In this document: in pieces, positions 40,953-49,223 of the stretch
Position numbering within the stretch: position 1 is the stretch's first letter
How the letters are laid out: each line of letters starts with the position of its first letter
Assembly (NCBI GenBank): GCA_900319385.1
Contig: ONOG01000013.1
Coordinates: 1 to 58,419, forward strand
DNA length: 58,419 nucleotides
Source: an uncultured Prevotellaceae bacterium
Lineage (GTDB): Bacteria; Bacteroidota; Bacteroidia; Bacteroidales; Bacteroidaceae
Reading direction: 5' to 3'
Program-made: the position numbers and the translations under genes
Notes under the pieces: generated by a model
What the model saw: only the letters and a program-made list of their open reading frames with translations
The model's database searches: none
Told to the model about the DNA's origin: nothing

Positions 40953-41756
40953 ATGGACGAAGAACAACGTAGTCACAACGATTTTGAAGGTAAATCGGGC
41001 AGCCAGATGCTGGCCGAAGTGGGTCGTTTGCTGCTCCTGCTGCTTGGCAAAATGCTGAGAGCGTTGGGACGGCTTATTTTGCGTGCGCTGAAATACTTGC
41101 TGAAGCTGTTGTGCAAAGGCCTGCTCTGGCTGATTGACGCAACGGGTAGGGGCATCGAGCGCTTGCAGGCATTCTGGAAAGACAACGACACGCAGGAAAA
41201 GCTTCGCAAGATGCGGGGTGCACTGGTGTGTGCCGGACAGCAGCTGTGGGCATGGACGAAGCAGGCAGCTGCCGCTACATGGACAGGACTGTTGTGGACG
41301 GCTCAGCACGTGATGAAGGGTACGGTGTGGCTGTGCCAAAAGACTGTGCAGGGCATCATCCATCTTGGACCTACGCTGCGTGCCGTCGGACGTGGCTTGA
41401 AGCGGGCTGCAAAGGCTGTCGGACGCTGGTTTAGATCTGTGTGGCGTGCCATTCGAAAGGGGCATGTACAACGTCAGCGGGCGTACCATCGGTTTCGTAA
41501 AAACAAGGGTTTCAAGGGTCTGCTTATCGACATCGGCAACTGGTTGCGTGGACAGATTCGTGACTTTGTGGATGAGGAACCCCTTCAGCAATTGCCTGCT
41601 TCGGGGACGAATACTGTGGTGGACGATGATGAGGATGTGGCTGATGACGACGATGATGACCCGTTCCGCAATATGAGCGAACAGGTGCAGCAATCAAAGG
41701 TCGGTTCGTGGGGACGCAGCCTTTATAATGCGATGAAACGAGTGGTGGAGGACTAA
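40953..41756 (+). CDS. Unrecognised Trp/Arg-rich amphipathic protein
   Basis: A 267-residue protein matching no family I know. Residues about 18-60 alternate Leu and Lys/Arg (LLLLLLGKMLRALGRLILRALKYLLKLL), a strongly amphipathic or membrane-seeking helix. The middle is rich in Trp, Ala, Arg and Lys in helical patterns (WAWTKQAAAATWTGLLW, RWFRSVWRAIRKG), and near 215-235 is an acidic run (VDDDEDVADDDDDD). There is no signal peptide. The make-up suggests peripheral attachment to the membrane or to nucleic acid. The ATG is 7 nt from a -7 box, so the mRNA may be leaderless. The MscS channel gene starts 19 nt downstream, so the two probably form an operon and the protein could be an accessory of the channel. 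Confidence 0.6.
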   Translation: MDEEQRSHNDFEGKSGSQMLAEVGRLLLLLLGKMLRALGRLILRALKYLLKLLCKGLLWLIDATGRGIERLQAFWKDNDTQEKLRKMRGALVCAGQQLWAWTKQAAAATWTGLLWTAQHVMKGTVWLCQKTVQGIIHLGPTLRAVGRGLKRAAKAVGRWFRSVWRAIRKGHVQRQRAYHRFRKNKGFKGLLIDIGNWLRGQIRDFVDEEPLQQLPASGTNTVVDDDEDVADDDDDDPFRNMSEQVQQSKVGSWGRSLYNAMKRVVED

Positions 41757-41775
41757 AGGTATAAAAAGTATATAT

Positions 41776-41862
41776 ATGAATAAAAGAAACTATACATCAG
41801 CAGAACTGTTCACCCCTCCTTTGGAGGGGATGAGGGCGGTCGTTAGGGGAGGCCTGAGAGGT
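41776..41862 (+). repeat. GC-rich dispersed repeat forming the 5' end of the MscS gene
   Basis: Nearly the same DNA as the first ~90 bp of miaA (3388 leftward): ATG, TATACATCAGCAGAA, then CCCCTCC-TTT-GGAGGGG and GGTCGTTAGGGGAGG. It is in frame with the channel gene. Confidence 0.8.
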
Positions 41863-44442
41863 TTTCTTCTGGCTATTCTGCTCTTTGCGATGGTGATGCC
41901 TGTCAAGGCGGTGATGAAGGAGCGTGACCTGGCCCGCACGCTGGGTGTGCTTCGTCTGGAGCTTCAGCGCAACTATAAGGAGCAGAAGGAATTTATGGCT
42001 CGCTACGAGATGATGAGCAAGGGTCAGCACGAGCAACTCGTGGAATACATGAAGCGGAGTGAGCAGATTGGTCTGATTCTGTATTCGCAACGTACGGACT
42101 TTACTTTCGATATGGCCTATGCTTGTCAGCAGGCAACCGACTTGTACAAAGAGCTGCACAAGACGAACTTGCCCTACGAACAGGTGAAGCAGCGTCTGAT
42201 GGCCGAGGTGGCTCGTTACGACAGCCTGATTGTGGCGTTGTCGGCTCTGCCGCCTGCCATTGTTGATACGCTTGTTGTGGACAATCTGGAACACCTTGCC
42301 AGCGAAATCGGCAACTCACTGACTGTGGAGGAGAAGGAAGTTCCTTACGAACTGACTGCCGCCGAGTTGAAGAATCGGCAAGACTGTCTGAAGTATGCGC
42401 GTGCCTTGCGCAACAACTTGAAACGCCAGATTATTTCGCTCGAAAAGGATAACCAATACTATCAGGATGTAGCGGCGCAAGTGGAACGCCTGAATAATTA
42501 TGCCCGACAAAGGTATACCGACCTTCAGAACAGCATCTACAAGAATGCAGGTACGAACTATGTCAAGATGCTCACTCGCCTGCCGTTCTACCTCAAGATG
42601 GTGCAGCGCGACTTCTCCGACAAGTATTTGCCGCTGAGCAACAAGGGCAACTATTCCGAATGGCGCGGCCCGATTGTGTTGGGTGTGAGCATCTTCATGC
42701 TCTTCTACATTCTGATTGTCACGTTGTTGAGTTATGTCGTGATGCGAGGCGTGCCCAGACTCCTCCATTTCTTTGCGCCAAAGACATTCCAAAAGATACG
42801 CACCAAGATTGAGCATCGCATCATGAGTGCGGAGGAATATGAGCAGAAAAAGCCTATCATCACCCTTGCAGTCGGTGTGGCCCTGTTTGCGTTGGCCATC
42901 ATGATTGTGCAGCAGTTCATGTATCGCAATCTGTTCATCATGGCAGCCGACCTGATGATTAACATTGCTTGGCTCATGGAGGCAATCCTCGTGTCACTGC
43001 TCATTCGTCTGAAGGGCGAACAAGTGAAGGACGGACTGCGACTCTACCTGCCGTTCATCACGATGGCATTCATCGTCATCGTGTTCCGCATCGTGCTGAT
43101 ACCGAACTCTCTGGTCAACCTGATTTATCCACCCTTGCTTCTCATCTTTGTTTTCTGGCAAATATCTCGGCAAGGCAAATATCGTGCTCGCTTGCCGCTG
43201 AGCGATGCGCTTTACTCTAATATCTCGCTGGCAGCAATGATTGTTGGCTGCATCTGCTCGTGGGTGGGCTATACACTGTTGGCTGTCCAGATAATGATTT
43301 GGTGGACCTATCAGCTGGCTGCCATTCAGACGATTACTTGTCTGTACGACCTCACTTCGATGTATGAGGAGCGCGTGCTGACAAAGAAACTACTCAGCGT
43401 GGGCGAAAACCGTATTGCTGCAGCCGAGGAAAATCTGCCGAAGTTGATTCGGAAGGGCTATTTCTTTACTCACACCTGGCTCTTCGACCTGGTTCGCATC
43501 ACGATTATCCCTGTGATAGCCGTCGTTTCGGTGCTGGCCTGCATCTATTGGGCTGCAAAGATATTTGAAATGACGACGATTGTCGAGCACATCTTCTTCT
43601 ACAACTTCATTGATCAGACAGGAGTTATCCAGTTGTCGCTGTTCAAACTTTGTCTCGTCATAGCCCTGTTCTTCGTATTCCGCTACCTGAACTATGCCAT
43701 TCGTTCCTATTATCATCATTGGTATCTGAAGGCAAAGCAGGGTGACGGCGACTTCAACGAAACCTTGGCTCGCAATGTCATCGCCATTCTGGTGTGGGGC
43801 ATCTATTTCTGGCTCTCTCTCGTGCTGCTGCAAGTGCCCAAGAGCGGCATCTCGATTGTGACGGCAGGTCTGGCGACAGGTATGGGTTTTGCGATGAAGG
43901 ACCTGCTCGAAAACTTCTTCTACGGCATCTCGCTCATGACCGGACGTGTGAGGGTAGGGGATTACATCGAGTGCGACGGCGTGCTGGGAAAAGTTGAAAG
44001 CATCACTTACCAGAGCACACAGATTGCGACGCTGGACGGCAGTGTGATTGCTTTCCTCAATTCATCGCTCTTCACCAAAAACTTCAAGAACCTCACACGC
44101 AGCAACGCCTATGCCATGGCGAAAGTATCCATCGGAGTGGCGTACGGTTCGGACGTTGAGGCTGTCCGCTCGATGCTCATCAAAGCTGTGGAACGTCTGC
44201 GTACAAAGACCGACGACGGCCGTCAGCTTATCGACCCCGCCAAGCCTGTCGGCGTGTCTTTCTCCGACTTCGGCGACAGCAGTGTCGATCTGACTGTCTA
44301 TGCCTGGGTGCTCGTCGATCAGCGCATTTCCTTCATGTCCAAGGCACGCGAGGTCATCTATAACACCCTTCGGGAAAATCAAGTGGAGATCCCATTCCCG
44401 CAGCGCGATGTCTATCTCCGACAAATTGCTCCTGCTAACTGA
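41776..44442 (+). CDS. Large MscS-family mechanosensitive channel (MscK-like)
   Basis: An 888-residue inner-membrane channel. After a repeat-derived start (MNKRNYTSAELFTPPLEG) comes a signal-like hydrophobic segment, a long periplasmic coiled region (about 50-280), some eleven membrane spans, and at 700-888 the MscS core: the pore helix TAGLATGMGFAMKDLLENFFYG, the beta domain VRVGDYIECDGVLGKVESI with STQIATLDGSVIAFLNSSLF, and the cytoplasmic alpha/beta part. Such large MscS relatives open under membrane tension during osmotic downshock, and some are ion-gated. The repeat donates the start codon, as it does in miaA; the next in-frame ATG (codon 19) is still within it. It follows the Trp/Arg-rich gene by 19 nt. 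Confidence 0.9.
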   Translation: MNKRNYTSAELFTPPLEGMRAVVRGGLRGFLLAILLFAMVMPVKAVMKERDLARTLGVLRLELQRNYKEQKEFMARYEMMSKGQHEQLVEYMKRSEQIGLILYSQRTDFTFDMAYACQQATDLYKELHKTNLPYEQVKQRLMAEVARYDSLIVALSALPPAIVDTLVVDNLEHLASEIGNSLTVEEKEVPYELTAAELKNRQDCLKYARALRNNLKRQIISLEKDNQYYQDVAAQVERLNNYARQRYTDLQNSIYKNAGTNYVKMLTRLPFYLKMVQRDFSDKYLPLSNKGNYSEWRGPIVLGVSIFMLFYILIVTLLSYVVMRGVPRLLHFFAPKTFQKIRTKIEHRIMSAEEYEQKKPIITLAVGVALFALAIMIVQQFMYRNLFIMAADLMINIAWLMEAILVSLLIRLKGEQVKDGLRLYLPFITMAFIVIVFRIVLIPNSLVNLIYPPLLLIFVFWQISRQGKYRARLPLSDALYSNISLAAMIVGCICSWVGYTLLAVQIMIWWTYQLAAIQTITCLYDLTSMYEERVLTKKLLSVGENRIAAAEENLPKLIRKGYFFTHTWLFDLVRITIIPVIAVVSVLACIYWAAKIFEMTTIVEHIFFYNFIDQTGVIQLSLFKLCLVIALFFVFRYLNYAIRSYYHHWYLKAKQGDGDFNETLARNVIAILVWGIYFWLSLVLLQVPKSGISIVTAGLATGMGFAMKDLLENFFYGISLMTGRVRVGDYIECDGVLGKVESITYQSTQIATLDGSVIAFLNSSLFTKNFKNLTRSNAYAMAKVSIGVAYGSDVEAVRSMLIKAVERLRTKTDDGRQLIDPAKPVGVSFSDFGDSSVDLTVYAWVLVDQRISFMSKAREVIYNTLRENQVEIPFPQRDVYLRQIAPAN

Positions 44443-44500
44443 CTCCTTTCATGATGTCCTAAAAACTACAATAAGTGTCGGCAGAAAAAGTCTTTTCGTG

Positions 44501-44581
44501 CTGTTTTTTGAAAAAAATGCACGGGAAATGCAAAAAAAACAGTTTTTCTGAATGCAGTCTTAAAAAAATGTATTACTTTTG
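44501..44581 (+). promoter_or_regulatory. mscS-tonB gap: A/T hairpin and tonB -7 box
   Basis: CTGTTTTTTG (44501-44510) pairs with CAAAAAAAACAG (44531-44542), a plausible terminator for the channel gene. TACTTTTG at 44574-44581 is a -7 box for the TonB gene, whose ATG is 77 nt downstream. No clear -33 element. Confidence 0.5.
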
Positions 44582-44658
44582 CGTTCGCATAGCGTCATGA
44601 AACAACACGCCCTGCGAAATAGCACCACAAGACAGCTAATAATTAAACACTCATATTT

Positions 44659-45372
44659 ATGGAAATCAAGAAATCTAAAAAAGCGGATCTCGAGCGCACC
44701 AAGACCACCGGCCTACTGATCGGTTACATCTTTGCGCTGGCAGTCATCTTCGCATGCTTTGAGTGGACAACTCGTGAGTTTGCGGAGACGGAACCCGTTG
44801 TTTACGCCGCGTATGCAACGATGGAGGAAGAAATTGTGCCTATCACACAGCCCATCTTTACTGCAGCTCCGCCACCACCAGCCGACACCCCCCCAGTGGC
44901 CGAAATCCTGGACATCGTGAAGGATGACGTGGAGATTGAGGAAGAAACCATTCAATCGACAGAGGACACGCATGAAGCAGTCTCTGGACCTTCGGCTCCC
45001 GTTACTGGTGCTGTCATGACTGGTCCTGCCGTTGTTGCCGAAGAAATCGTCGAGGACGAAATCTTCCAAACCGTCGAAGTGATGCCTCAGTTCCCTGGCG
45101 GCGACGCAGCTCTGCTCAAGTGGATGCACGACACCATGAAATATCCTTCGTATGCACAGGACAACGGTATCCGTGGTACGGTGCTCGTCGGTTTCGTGGT
45201 CAACAAGGACGGCTCGGTGGTAGAACCGAAAATCCTGAAGTCGGTTGATCCCTCGCTCGACAAGGAAGCCCTCCGAATGCTGAGCCTCATGCCGAAATGG
45301 ATTCCTGGCAAGCAGCGCGGCAAACCAGTTCGCGTACGTTATCAGGTGCCTATTCGCTTCGTGCTTAACTAA
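44659..45372 (+). CDS. Energy transducer TonB
   Basis: A 237-residue protein that carries proton-motive energy from ExbB-ExbD to outer-membrane TonB-dependent receptors. It has one N-terminal membrane span (GLLIGYIFALAVIFACF), a periplasmic linker rich in Pro and Glu (TAAPPPPADTPP), and the TonB C-terminal domain at about 140-237: MPQFPGGDAALLKWMHDTMKYP, RGTVLVGFVVNKDGSVVEPKI and the final RVRYQVPIRFVLN. Bacteroidetes have many TonB paralogs, so no number is assigned. It has its own -7 box at 44574-44581 and a strong terminator at 45421-45454. The exb genes are 2.5 kb downstream. Confidence 0.93.
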   Translation: MEIKKSKKADLERTKTTGLLIGYIFALAVIFACFEWTTREFAETEPVVYAAYATMEEEIVPITQPIFTAAPPPPADTPPVAEILDIVKDDVEIEEETIQSTEDTHEAVSGPSAPVTGAVMTGPAVVAEEIVEDEIFQTVEVMPQFPGGDAALLKWMHDTMKYPSYAQDNGIRGTVLVGFVVNKDGSVVEPKILKSVDPSLDKEALRMLSLMPKWIPGKQRGKPVRVRYQVPIRFVLN

Positions 45373-45420
45373 TCTACACGTTAGCGAAACCAATAAGGTA
45401 AAGACAATACTTAAGCATAA

Positions 45421-45454
45421 GTCGCATAACGTCTGTCGTTGTGCGACTTTTTTT
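45421..45454 (+). terminator. Factor-independent terminator after tonB
   Basis: GTCGCATAAC (45421-45430) pairs with GTTGTGCGAC (45438-45447) with one G-T pair, followed by seven T. Confidence 0.85.
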
Positions 45455-45467
45455 ATAGACAGTTACT

Positions 45468-46472
45468 ATGTTTACATTCAATCAACTACTCGACAAGGTC
45501 AATGACGCCGTAGCAGCGCTCGAATGCAATCAACAGCCCGACCGCCTCTATGAACCTATCCGCTACGAACTCTCGCTGGGCGGAAAGCGAATCCGTCCCG
45601 TGCTGATGCTCATGGCTTACCAACTCTATCGTTTCGATGTCGAAACCATTATGCCGCAGGCACTCGCCCTCGAGACGTATCATAACTTCACTCTTCTGCA
45701 CGACGATGTGATGGATCGTGCCGACATGCGTCGCGGACGTCCCTGCGTACATAAGGTGTGGGGCGACAACGCTGCGATTCTTTCGGGCGATGCCATGCTC
45801 ATCCTCGCCTACCGGCTGATGACCGAACAACGCACCGCCGACCGTCAACACGTTCAGCGCAACCCCATCGCCTTGGCCGAAGCCTTGCAGACATTCACCG
45901 AAGCCACCCTTGGTGTGTGTGAAGGACAGCAATATGACATTGATTTTGAGCAGCGTAGCGATGTCACCGTTGAAGAATACATGGAGATGATTCGTCTGAA
46001 AACCTCTCTCCTGCTCGGATGTGCACTGAAAATAGGTGCGCAGTTGGCCGGTGCACCCAGCAGCGATGCAGAATCCCTGTACCACTTCGGCGAAAAGATG
46101 GGACTGGCTTTCCAACTTCAGGACGACCTGCTCGATGTTTACGGGGATCCCACTATTTTTGGTAAGAAGATAGGAGGCGACATCCTGTGCAATAAAAAGA
46201 CATTCATGCTGCTCAGCACCTTGCACATGGCCAACCCCGAGCAACGCGACGAACTCAATCGCTGGCTCGAAGCGGATCAGTATGACCCTGACGAAAAGAT
46301 TGCAGCCGTCCGTGCCATCTACGATGCTGTCGGCATTCGCAAGGTATGTGAGCAGAAAATCGAAGCACTCTTCGACGAAGCCCTCAGCTGCCTATCAACA
46401 GTGGCTGTCAGTGCCGAAGCAGCAGCCCCCTTGCGCGAGTTTGCCCACCAACTGCTGAACCGCCAGTCGTAA
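45468..46472 (+). CDS. Polyprenyl (isoprenyl) diphosphate synthase
   Basis: A 334-residue all-helical trans-prenyltransferase. The first aspartate-rich motif is HDDVMDRADMRRG (FARM, DDxxD type) and the second QLQDDLLDVYGD (SARM); GGKRIRPVL near residue 38 binds the isopentenyl diphosphate. Kinship to the IspA/IspB group is clear, but chain length (farnesyl, geranylgeranyl or longer for menaquinone) cannot be set safely by eye. Bacteroidetes make menaquinone and undecaprenol, so either role is possible. It starts 14 nt after the tonB terminator; no separate -7 box is evident. Downstream lies the GTGCAC array B. Confidence 0.92.
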   Translation: MFTFNQLLDKVNDAVAALECNQQPDRLYEPIRYELSLGGKRIRPVLMLMAYQLYRFDVETIMPQALALETYHNFTLLHDDVMDRADMRRGRPCVHKVWGDNAAILSGDAMLILAYRLMTEQRTADRQHVQRNPIALAEALQTFTEATLGVCEGQQYDIDFEQRSDVTVEEYMEMIRLKTSLLLGCALKIGAQLAGAPSSDAESLYHFGEKMGLAFQLQDDLLDVYGDPTIFGKKIGGDILCNKKTFMLLSTLHMANPEQRDELNRWLEADQYDPDEKIAAVRAIYDAVGIRKVCEQKIEALFDEALSCLSTVAVSAEAAAPLREFAHQLLNRQS

Positions 46473-46520
46473 ATTGTCGCGTTGTTGTCAGAATTCATCA
46501 GCGCCACCCCCTGATTTTTA

Positions 46521-46638
46521 CTGCACAGTCACTCTTATTTTGAGTGCACTCTGAAAAATTTTCCAGTGCACAGCGGATATTGCTCGCAGTGCACTGCGAA
46601 GAAATTGGCAGTGCACTGAAAATTTCTCTACTGTGCAC
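46521..46638. repeat. Array B: six (C/G)TGCAC sites at 22-23 bp spacing
   Basis: CTGCAC at 46521, then GTGCAC at 46544, 46566, 46589, 46611 and 46633: steps 23, 22, 23, 22, 22. Most sites extend to AGTGCACTG. It follows the polyprenyl synthase stop by 48 nt and ends 60 nt before the TatD start. Same number of sites and same period as array A at 11234. Confidence 0.9.
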
Positions 46639-46698
46639 CACCCGTCAAACAGCAATGCACCTTCCCCTCTTTTTCTGTTTCTCCTACTTATTATATAT

Positions 46699-47481
46699 AT
46701 GATAGACACACATACCCATCTTGATGGAGATGAATTTGTCTCCGACCTCGACGAAGTGATAGCACGTGCCCAGGCGGCCGGCGTCGAGAAGATGTTTCTG
46801 CCCAACGTCAACGAGGAGACCTGGCCACGAATCAGTCGTCTCTGCGAAATCTATCCGCAGGTGCTCTATCCTATGATCGGACTTCATCCCGAAGACGTTG
46901 ACCCCACGAAGCGTAACATCACGCAGGTGCTCGACGACATGGAAGCCCTGCTTGAACAGGGTGTTCCCGTCATTGGCATCGGCGAAGTGGGACTTGACTT
47001 CTATTGGGATGAATCCTATCGCCAGCAGCAGCTCGATGCGTTTGAACGCCAGATAGGGTGGGCTGTCCGCTACGATTTACCTCTGATGATTCATGCACGC
47101 AATGCCCATCGTGAATTGGTTGACATGATTGGACGCCATGCTGCCGAGGGGCTTCGCGGGGTGTTCCATTGCTTTACGGGTACAGTTGACGAGGCTCGCC
47201 AGTTGCTTGCCTTCGACGGCTTCAAGCTCGGCATTGGCGGAGTTTCGACATTCAAGAAGTCCACCCTGCCTGCCGTGCTCAAGGAAGCTGTTCCCCTCAG
47301 CCGCGTCGTTCTCGAAACCGATTCCCCCTACATGGCGCCCGTACCTCATCGCGGACAACGCAACGAAAGTGCCTTTGTCGTTGAAGTGGCCCGAAAACTG
47401 GCTGAGGTATATGACCTGTCAGTTGAAGACATCGACCGAGTGACGACGGAAAACGCCTTACAGCTCTTTGCTGTCTCATAA
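46699..47481 (+). CDS. TatD-family metal-dependent hydrolase (deoxyribonuclease)
   Basis: A 260-residue TIM-barrel hydrolase. The metal site includes DTHTHLD (residues 3-9), GIGEVGLDFYW, MIHARNAHRE, GVFHCFTGT and LETDSPYMAP, in the order usual for TatD nucleases, which act as 3'-5' exonucleases or AP-type endonucleases; roles in DNA repair and tRNA quality control have been reported for relatives. The frame is open to 46633, where a GTG belongs to the last GTGCAC site of array B. The conserved start MIDTHTHL shows that ATG 46699 is correct. A hairpin with T8 at 47517-47547 ends the gene. Confidence 0.92.
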   Translation: MIDTHTHLDGDEFVSDLDEVIARAQAAGVEKMFLPNVNEETWPRISRLCEIYPQVLYPMIGLHPEDVDPTKRNITQVLDDMEALLEQGVPVIGIGEVGLDFYWDESYRQQQLDAFERQIGWAVRYDLPLMIHARNAHRELVDMIGRHAAEGLRGVFHCFTGTVDEARQLLAFDGFKLGIGGVSTFKKSTLPAVLKEAVPLSRVVLETDSPYMAPVPHRGQRNESAFVVEVARKLAEVYDLSVEDIDRVTTENALQLFAVS

Positions 47482-47516
47482 CCCCCGTCCTGTACCCTCA
47501 ATTTGCACTCTAAAAA

Positions 47517-47547
47517 GTGTTTTTTACCCCAAAAACACATTTTTTTT
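47517..47547 (+). terminator. Terminator after the TatD gene
   Basis: GTGTTTTT pairs with AAAAACAC (47531-47538), followed by TTTTTTTT (47540-47547). Confidence 0.75.
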
Positions 47548-47601
47548 CAATATTTTTGCAACTTTGCACCTTTGGACGATGCATCATTCGTAAAAAAATA
47601 G

Positions 47602-47609
47602 TATTTTTG
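47602..47609 (+). promoter_or_regulatory. Possible -7 box upstream of tRNA-Ser
   Basis: TATTTTTG fits TAnnTTTG, and a second one lies at 47551-47558. The whole stretch 47540-47688 is AT-rich, so the assignment is weak. Confidence 0.35.
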
Positions 47610-47688
47610 TAGCTGATTTTGTGATTATGTCCCAAAAAAGTCGTAACTTGCACCCGTTTTTGAAACATTCACGTCAAAACAAGTAGAA

Positions 47689-47776
47689 GGAGAGATGCTC
47701 GAGTGGCTGAAGAGGCACGCCTGGAAAGCGTGTGACCGTCCAAAGCGGTTCGCGAGTTCGAATCTCGCTCTCTCCG
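47689..47776 (+). tRNA. tRNA-Ser (anticodon GGA)
   Basis: Acceptor stem GGAGAGA/TCTCTCC (47689-47695 and 47769-47775), anticodon stem CACGC/GCGTG with loop CTGGAAA and anticodon GGA, a long variable arm (CCG...CGG) typical of class II tRNAs, and T arm GCGAG-TTCGAAT-CTCGC. The 3' bases read GCA, so full CCA may need post-transcriptional addition. It reads UCC and UCU codons. A spurious frame for exbB begins inside it. Confidence 0.95.
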
Positions 47777-47830
47777 CACAGGAATATAACTAAACAACAA
47801 TTATTAATCATTCAAAATTTATTAACTAAA

Positions 47831-48655
47831 ATGAAAAAAGTATTTGCAATTATTGCGATGATGGGTGTCATGACCTTCGGTATGACCCAGTCAGTTTTTG
47901 CTCAGGACGAACAGGCTGCTGATACAGCTGCCGTTGAGCAGGTAGATTCCGCTGCCGTTGACTCGGCCGCTGCTCCCGTCGAAGAGGAAGTTGAAGCTCC
48001 CGAACCTCAGGTTGAGGAAGTGGGTATGTACAAGAACCTCAAGACAAAGTTTATCGAAGGTTCTGCAGGCTTCATGGCTCTCGTTGCCATCGCCCTTGTG
48101 ATTGGTCTCGCATTCTGCATCGAGCGTATCATCTACCTCTCGCTGGCTGACGTGAACGTGAAGAAGATGGTCGCAAGCATTGAAGACAAGGTCGCTAAGA
48201 ACGACATCGAAGGCGCTAAGACAGTTGCTCGCGACACCCGTGGTCCTATTGCATCTATCTTCTATCAGGGTCTGCTCCGCATCGACGAAGGTATCGACTC
48301 TGTCGAAAAGTCGGCTGTAGCTTACGGTGCAGTTCAGGCTTCTAACCTCGAAAAGGGCTGCTCTTGGATCACACTGTTCATCGGTATGGCTCCGTCACTC
48401 GGATTCTTGGGAACTGTGATCGGTATGGTGCAGGCCTTCGACGACATCCAGGCTGCAGGTGATATCTCTCCGACAGTCGTTGCCGGCGGTATGAAGGTGG
48501 CCCTGCTGACAACTATCTTCGGTATCGTTGTCGCCCTGATTCTCCAGGTATTCTACAACTATATCCTTGCTAAGATTGAGAGCATGACCGCTCAGATGGA
48601 AGACTCTACCATCTCGCTGCTCGACATCGTTACGAAGTACTACGCTAAGAAGTAA
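47831..48655 (+). CDS. exbB: ExbB/TolQ/MotA family proton channel protein
   Basis: A 274-residue inner-membrane component of the TonB motor. The N-terminus looks like a cleavable signal (MKKVFAIIAMMGVMTFGMTQSVFA), followed by an acidic Ala/Glu/Val-rich stretch common in Bacteroidetes ExbB. Then come three membrane spans: FMALVAIALVIGLAFCIERI, WITLFIGMAPSLGFLGTVIGMV and VALLTTIFGIVVALILQVFY. The second and third line the proton path beside ExbD. The open frame extends back to 47732 inside tRNA-Ser, so ATG 47831 is the start. First gene of a four-gene operon (exbB, small membrane protein, exbD, exbD) ending at the terminator at 50310. Confidence 0.93.
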   Translation: MKKVFAIIAMMGVMTFGMTQSVFAQDEQAADTAAVEQVDSAAVDSAAAPVEEEVEAPEPQVEEVGMYKNLKTKFIEGSAGFMALVAIALVIGLAFCIERIIYLSLADVNVKKMVASIEDKVAKNDIEGAKTVARDTRGPIASIFYQGLLRIDEGIDSVEKSAVAYGAVQASNLEKGCSWITLFIGMAPSLGFLGTVIGMVQAFDDIQAAGDISPTVVAGGMKVALLTTIFGIVVALILQVFYNYILAKIESMTAQMEDSTISLLDIVTKYYAKK

Positions 48656-48715
48656 TTCGTTCTGCAACAGGATTTTGTTTGAATATCGTTAAACTTTTAA
48701 TTGGAGAACATTCAC

Positions 48716-49198
48716 ATGAATATTGAAAAATTATCAGGATGGATTCTTAAGGGCTTGATGGCTGTGACCGTCATCGTCTTTGCCCTCTTCATGCTGGTGG
48801 GTTTCGACACTCCCTACGAAGAGAATCCGAAGATGAATGCGCCACTCCTGACCGACGCAGTCATCATCCTCAGCATCGTGCTGGTTATTGCTGCCGCTTG
48901 CGTCACCATCTGGAGCGCATTCATGCAGTTCAAGACTGGTAATACAACGTCGAAGGACGAAGGTATTGCTGGTAAGACAGGTCTCTTTGCAACCCTCGCA
49001 TTCGTTGCATCGATCGTCATCGGTATCATTGTCGGCGTAGCTAACTCGGGTGAACACCTCCTTATCAATGGTAAGGACTGGAACAATCCGACCGACATCA
49101 TCCTCACCGACACATCGATGATTTCTATCGCCATCCTCACAGTGCTTTCAGTAGCTGCTGTCATCTACAGCATGGTGGCTCAGAACAAGAAGAAGTAA
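48716..49198 (+). CDS. Small four-span membrane protein of the exb operon
   Basis: A 160-residue membrane protein with four predicted spans (WILKGLMAVTVIVFALFMLV, TDAVIILSIVLVIAAACVTI, LFATLAFVASIVIGIIVGVA and MISIAILTVLSVAAVIYSMV) and a Lys-rich end. I do not know a named function, but genes of this kind sit between exbB and exbD in many Bacteroidetes, so it is probably part of, or an adaptor for, the TonB motor complex. It starts 60 nt after exbB at ATG 48716; an ATG at 48701 would add five residues. exbD follows after 25 nt. Confidence 0.8.
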   Translation: MNIEKLSGWILKGLMAVTVIVFALFMLVGFDTPYEENPKMNAPLLTDAVIILSIVLVIAAACVTIWSAFMQFKTGNTTSKDEGIAGKTGLFATLAFVASIVIGIIVGVANSGEHLLINGKDWNNPTDIILTDTSMISIAILTVLSVAAVIYSMVAQNKKK

Positions 49199-49223
49199 TC
49201 ACAACGTAAAAACTTGAGTAACT

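Noticed and set aside
46633..46698. Longer TatD start at a GTG within array B
   Set aside because: The conserved family start MIDTHTHL is at 46699.
47732..47830. Longer exbB start
   Set aside because: It begins inside tRNA-Ser. ATG 47831 gives a proper signal peptide.
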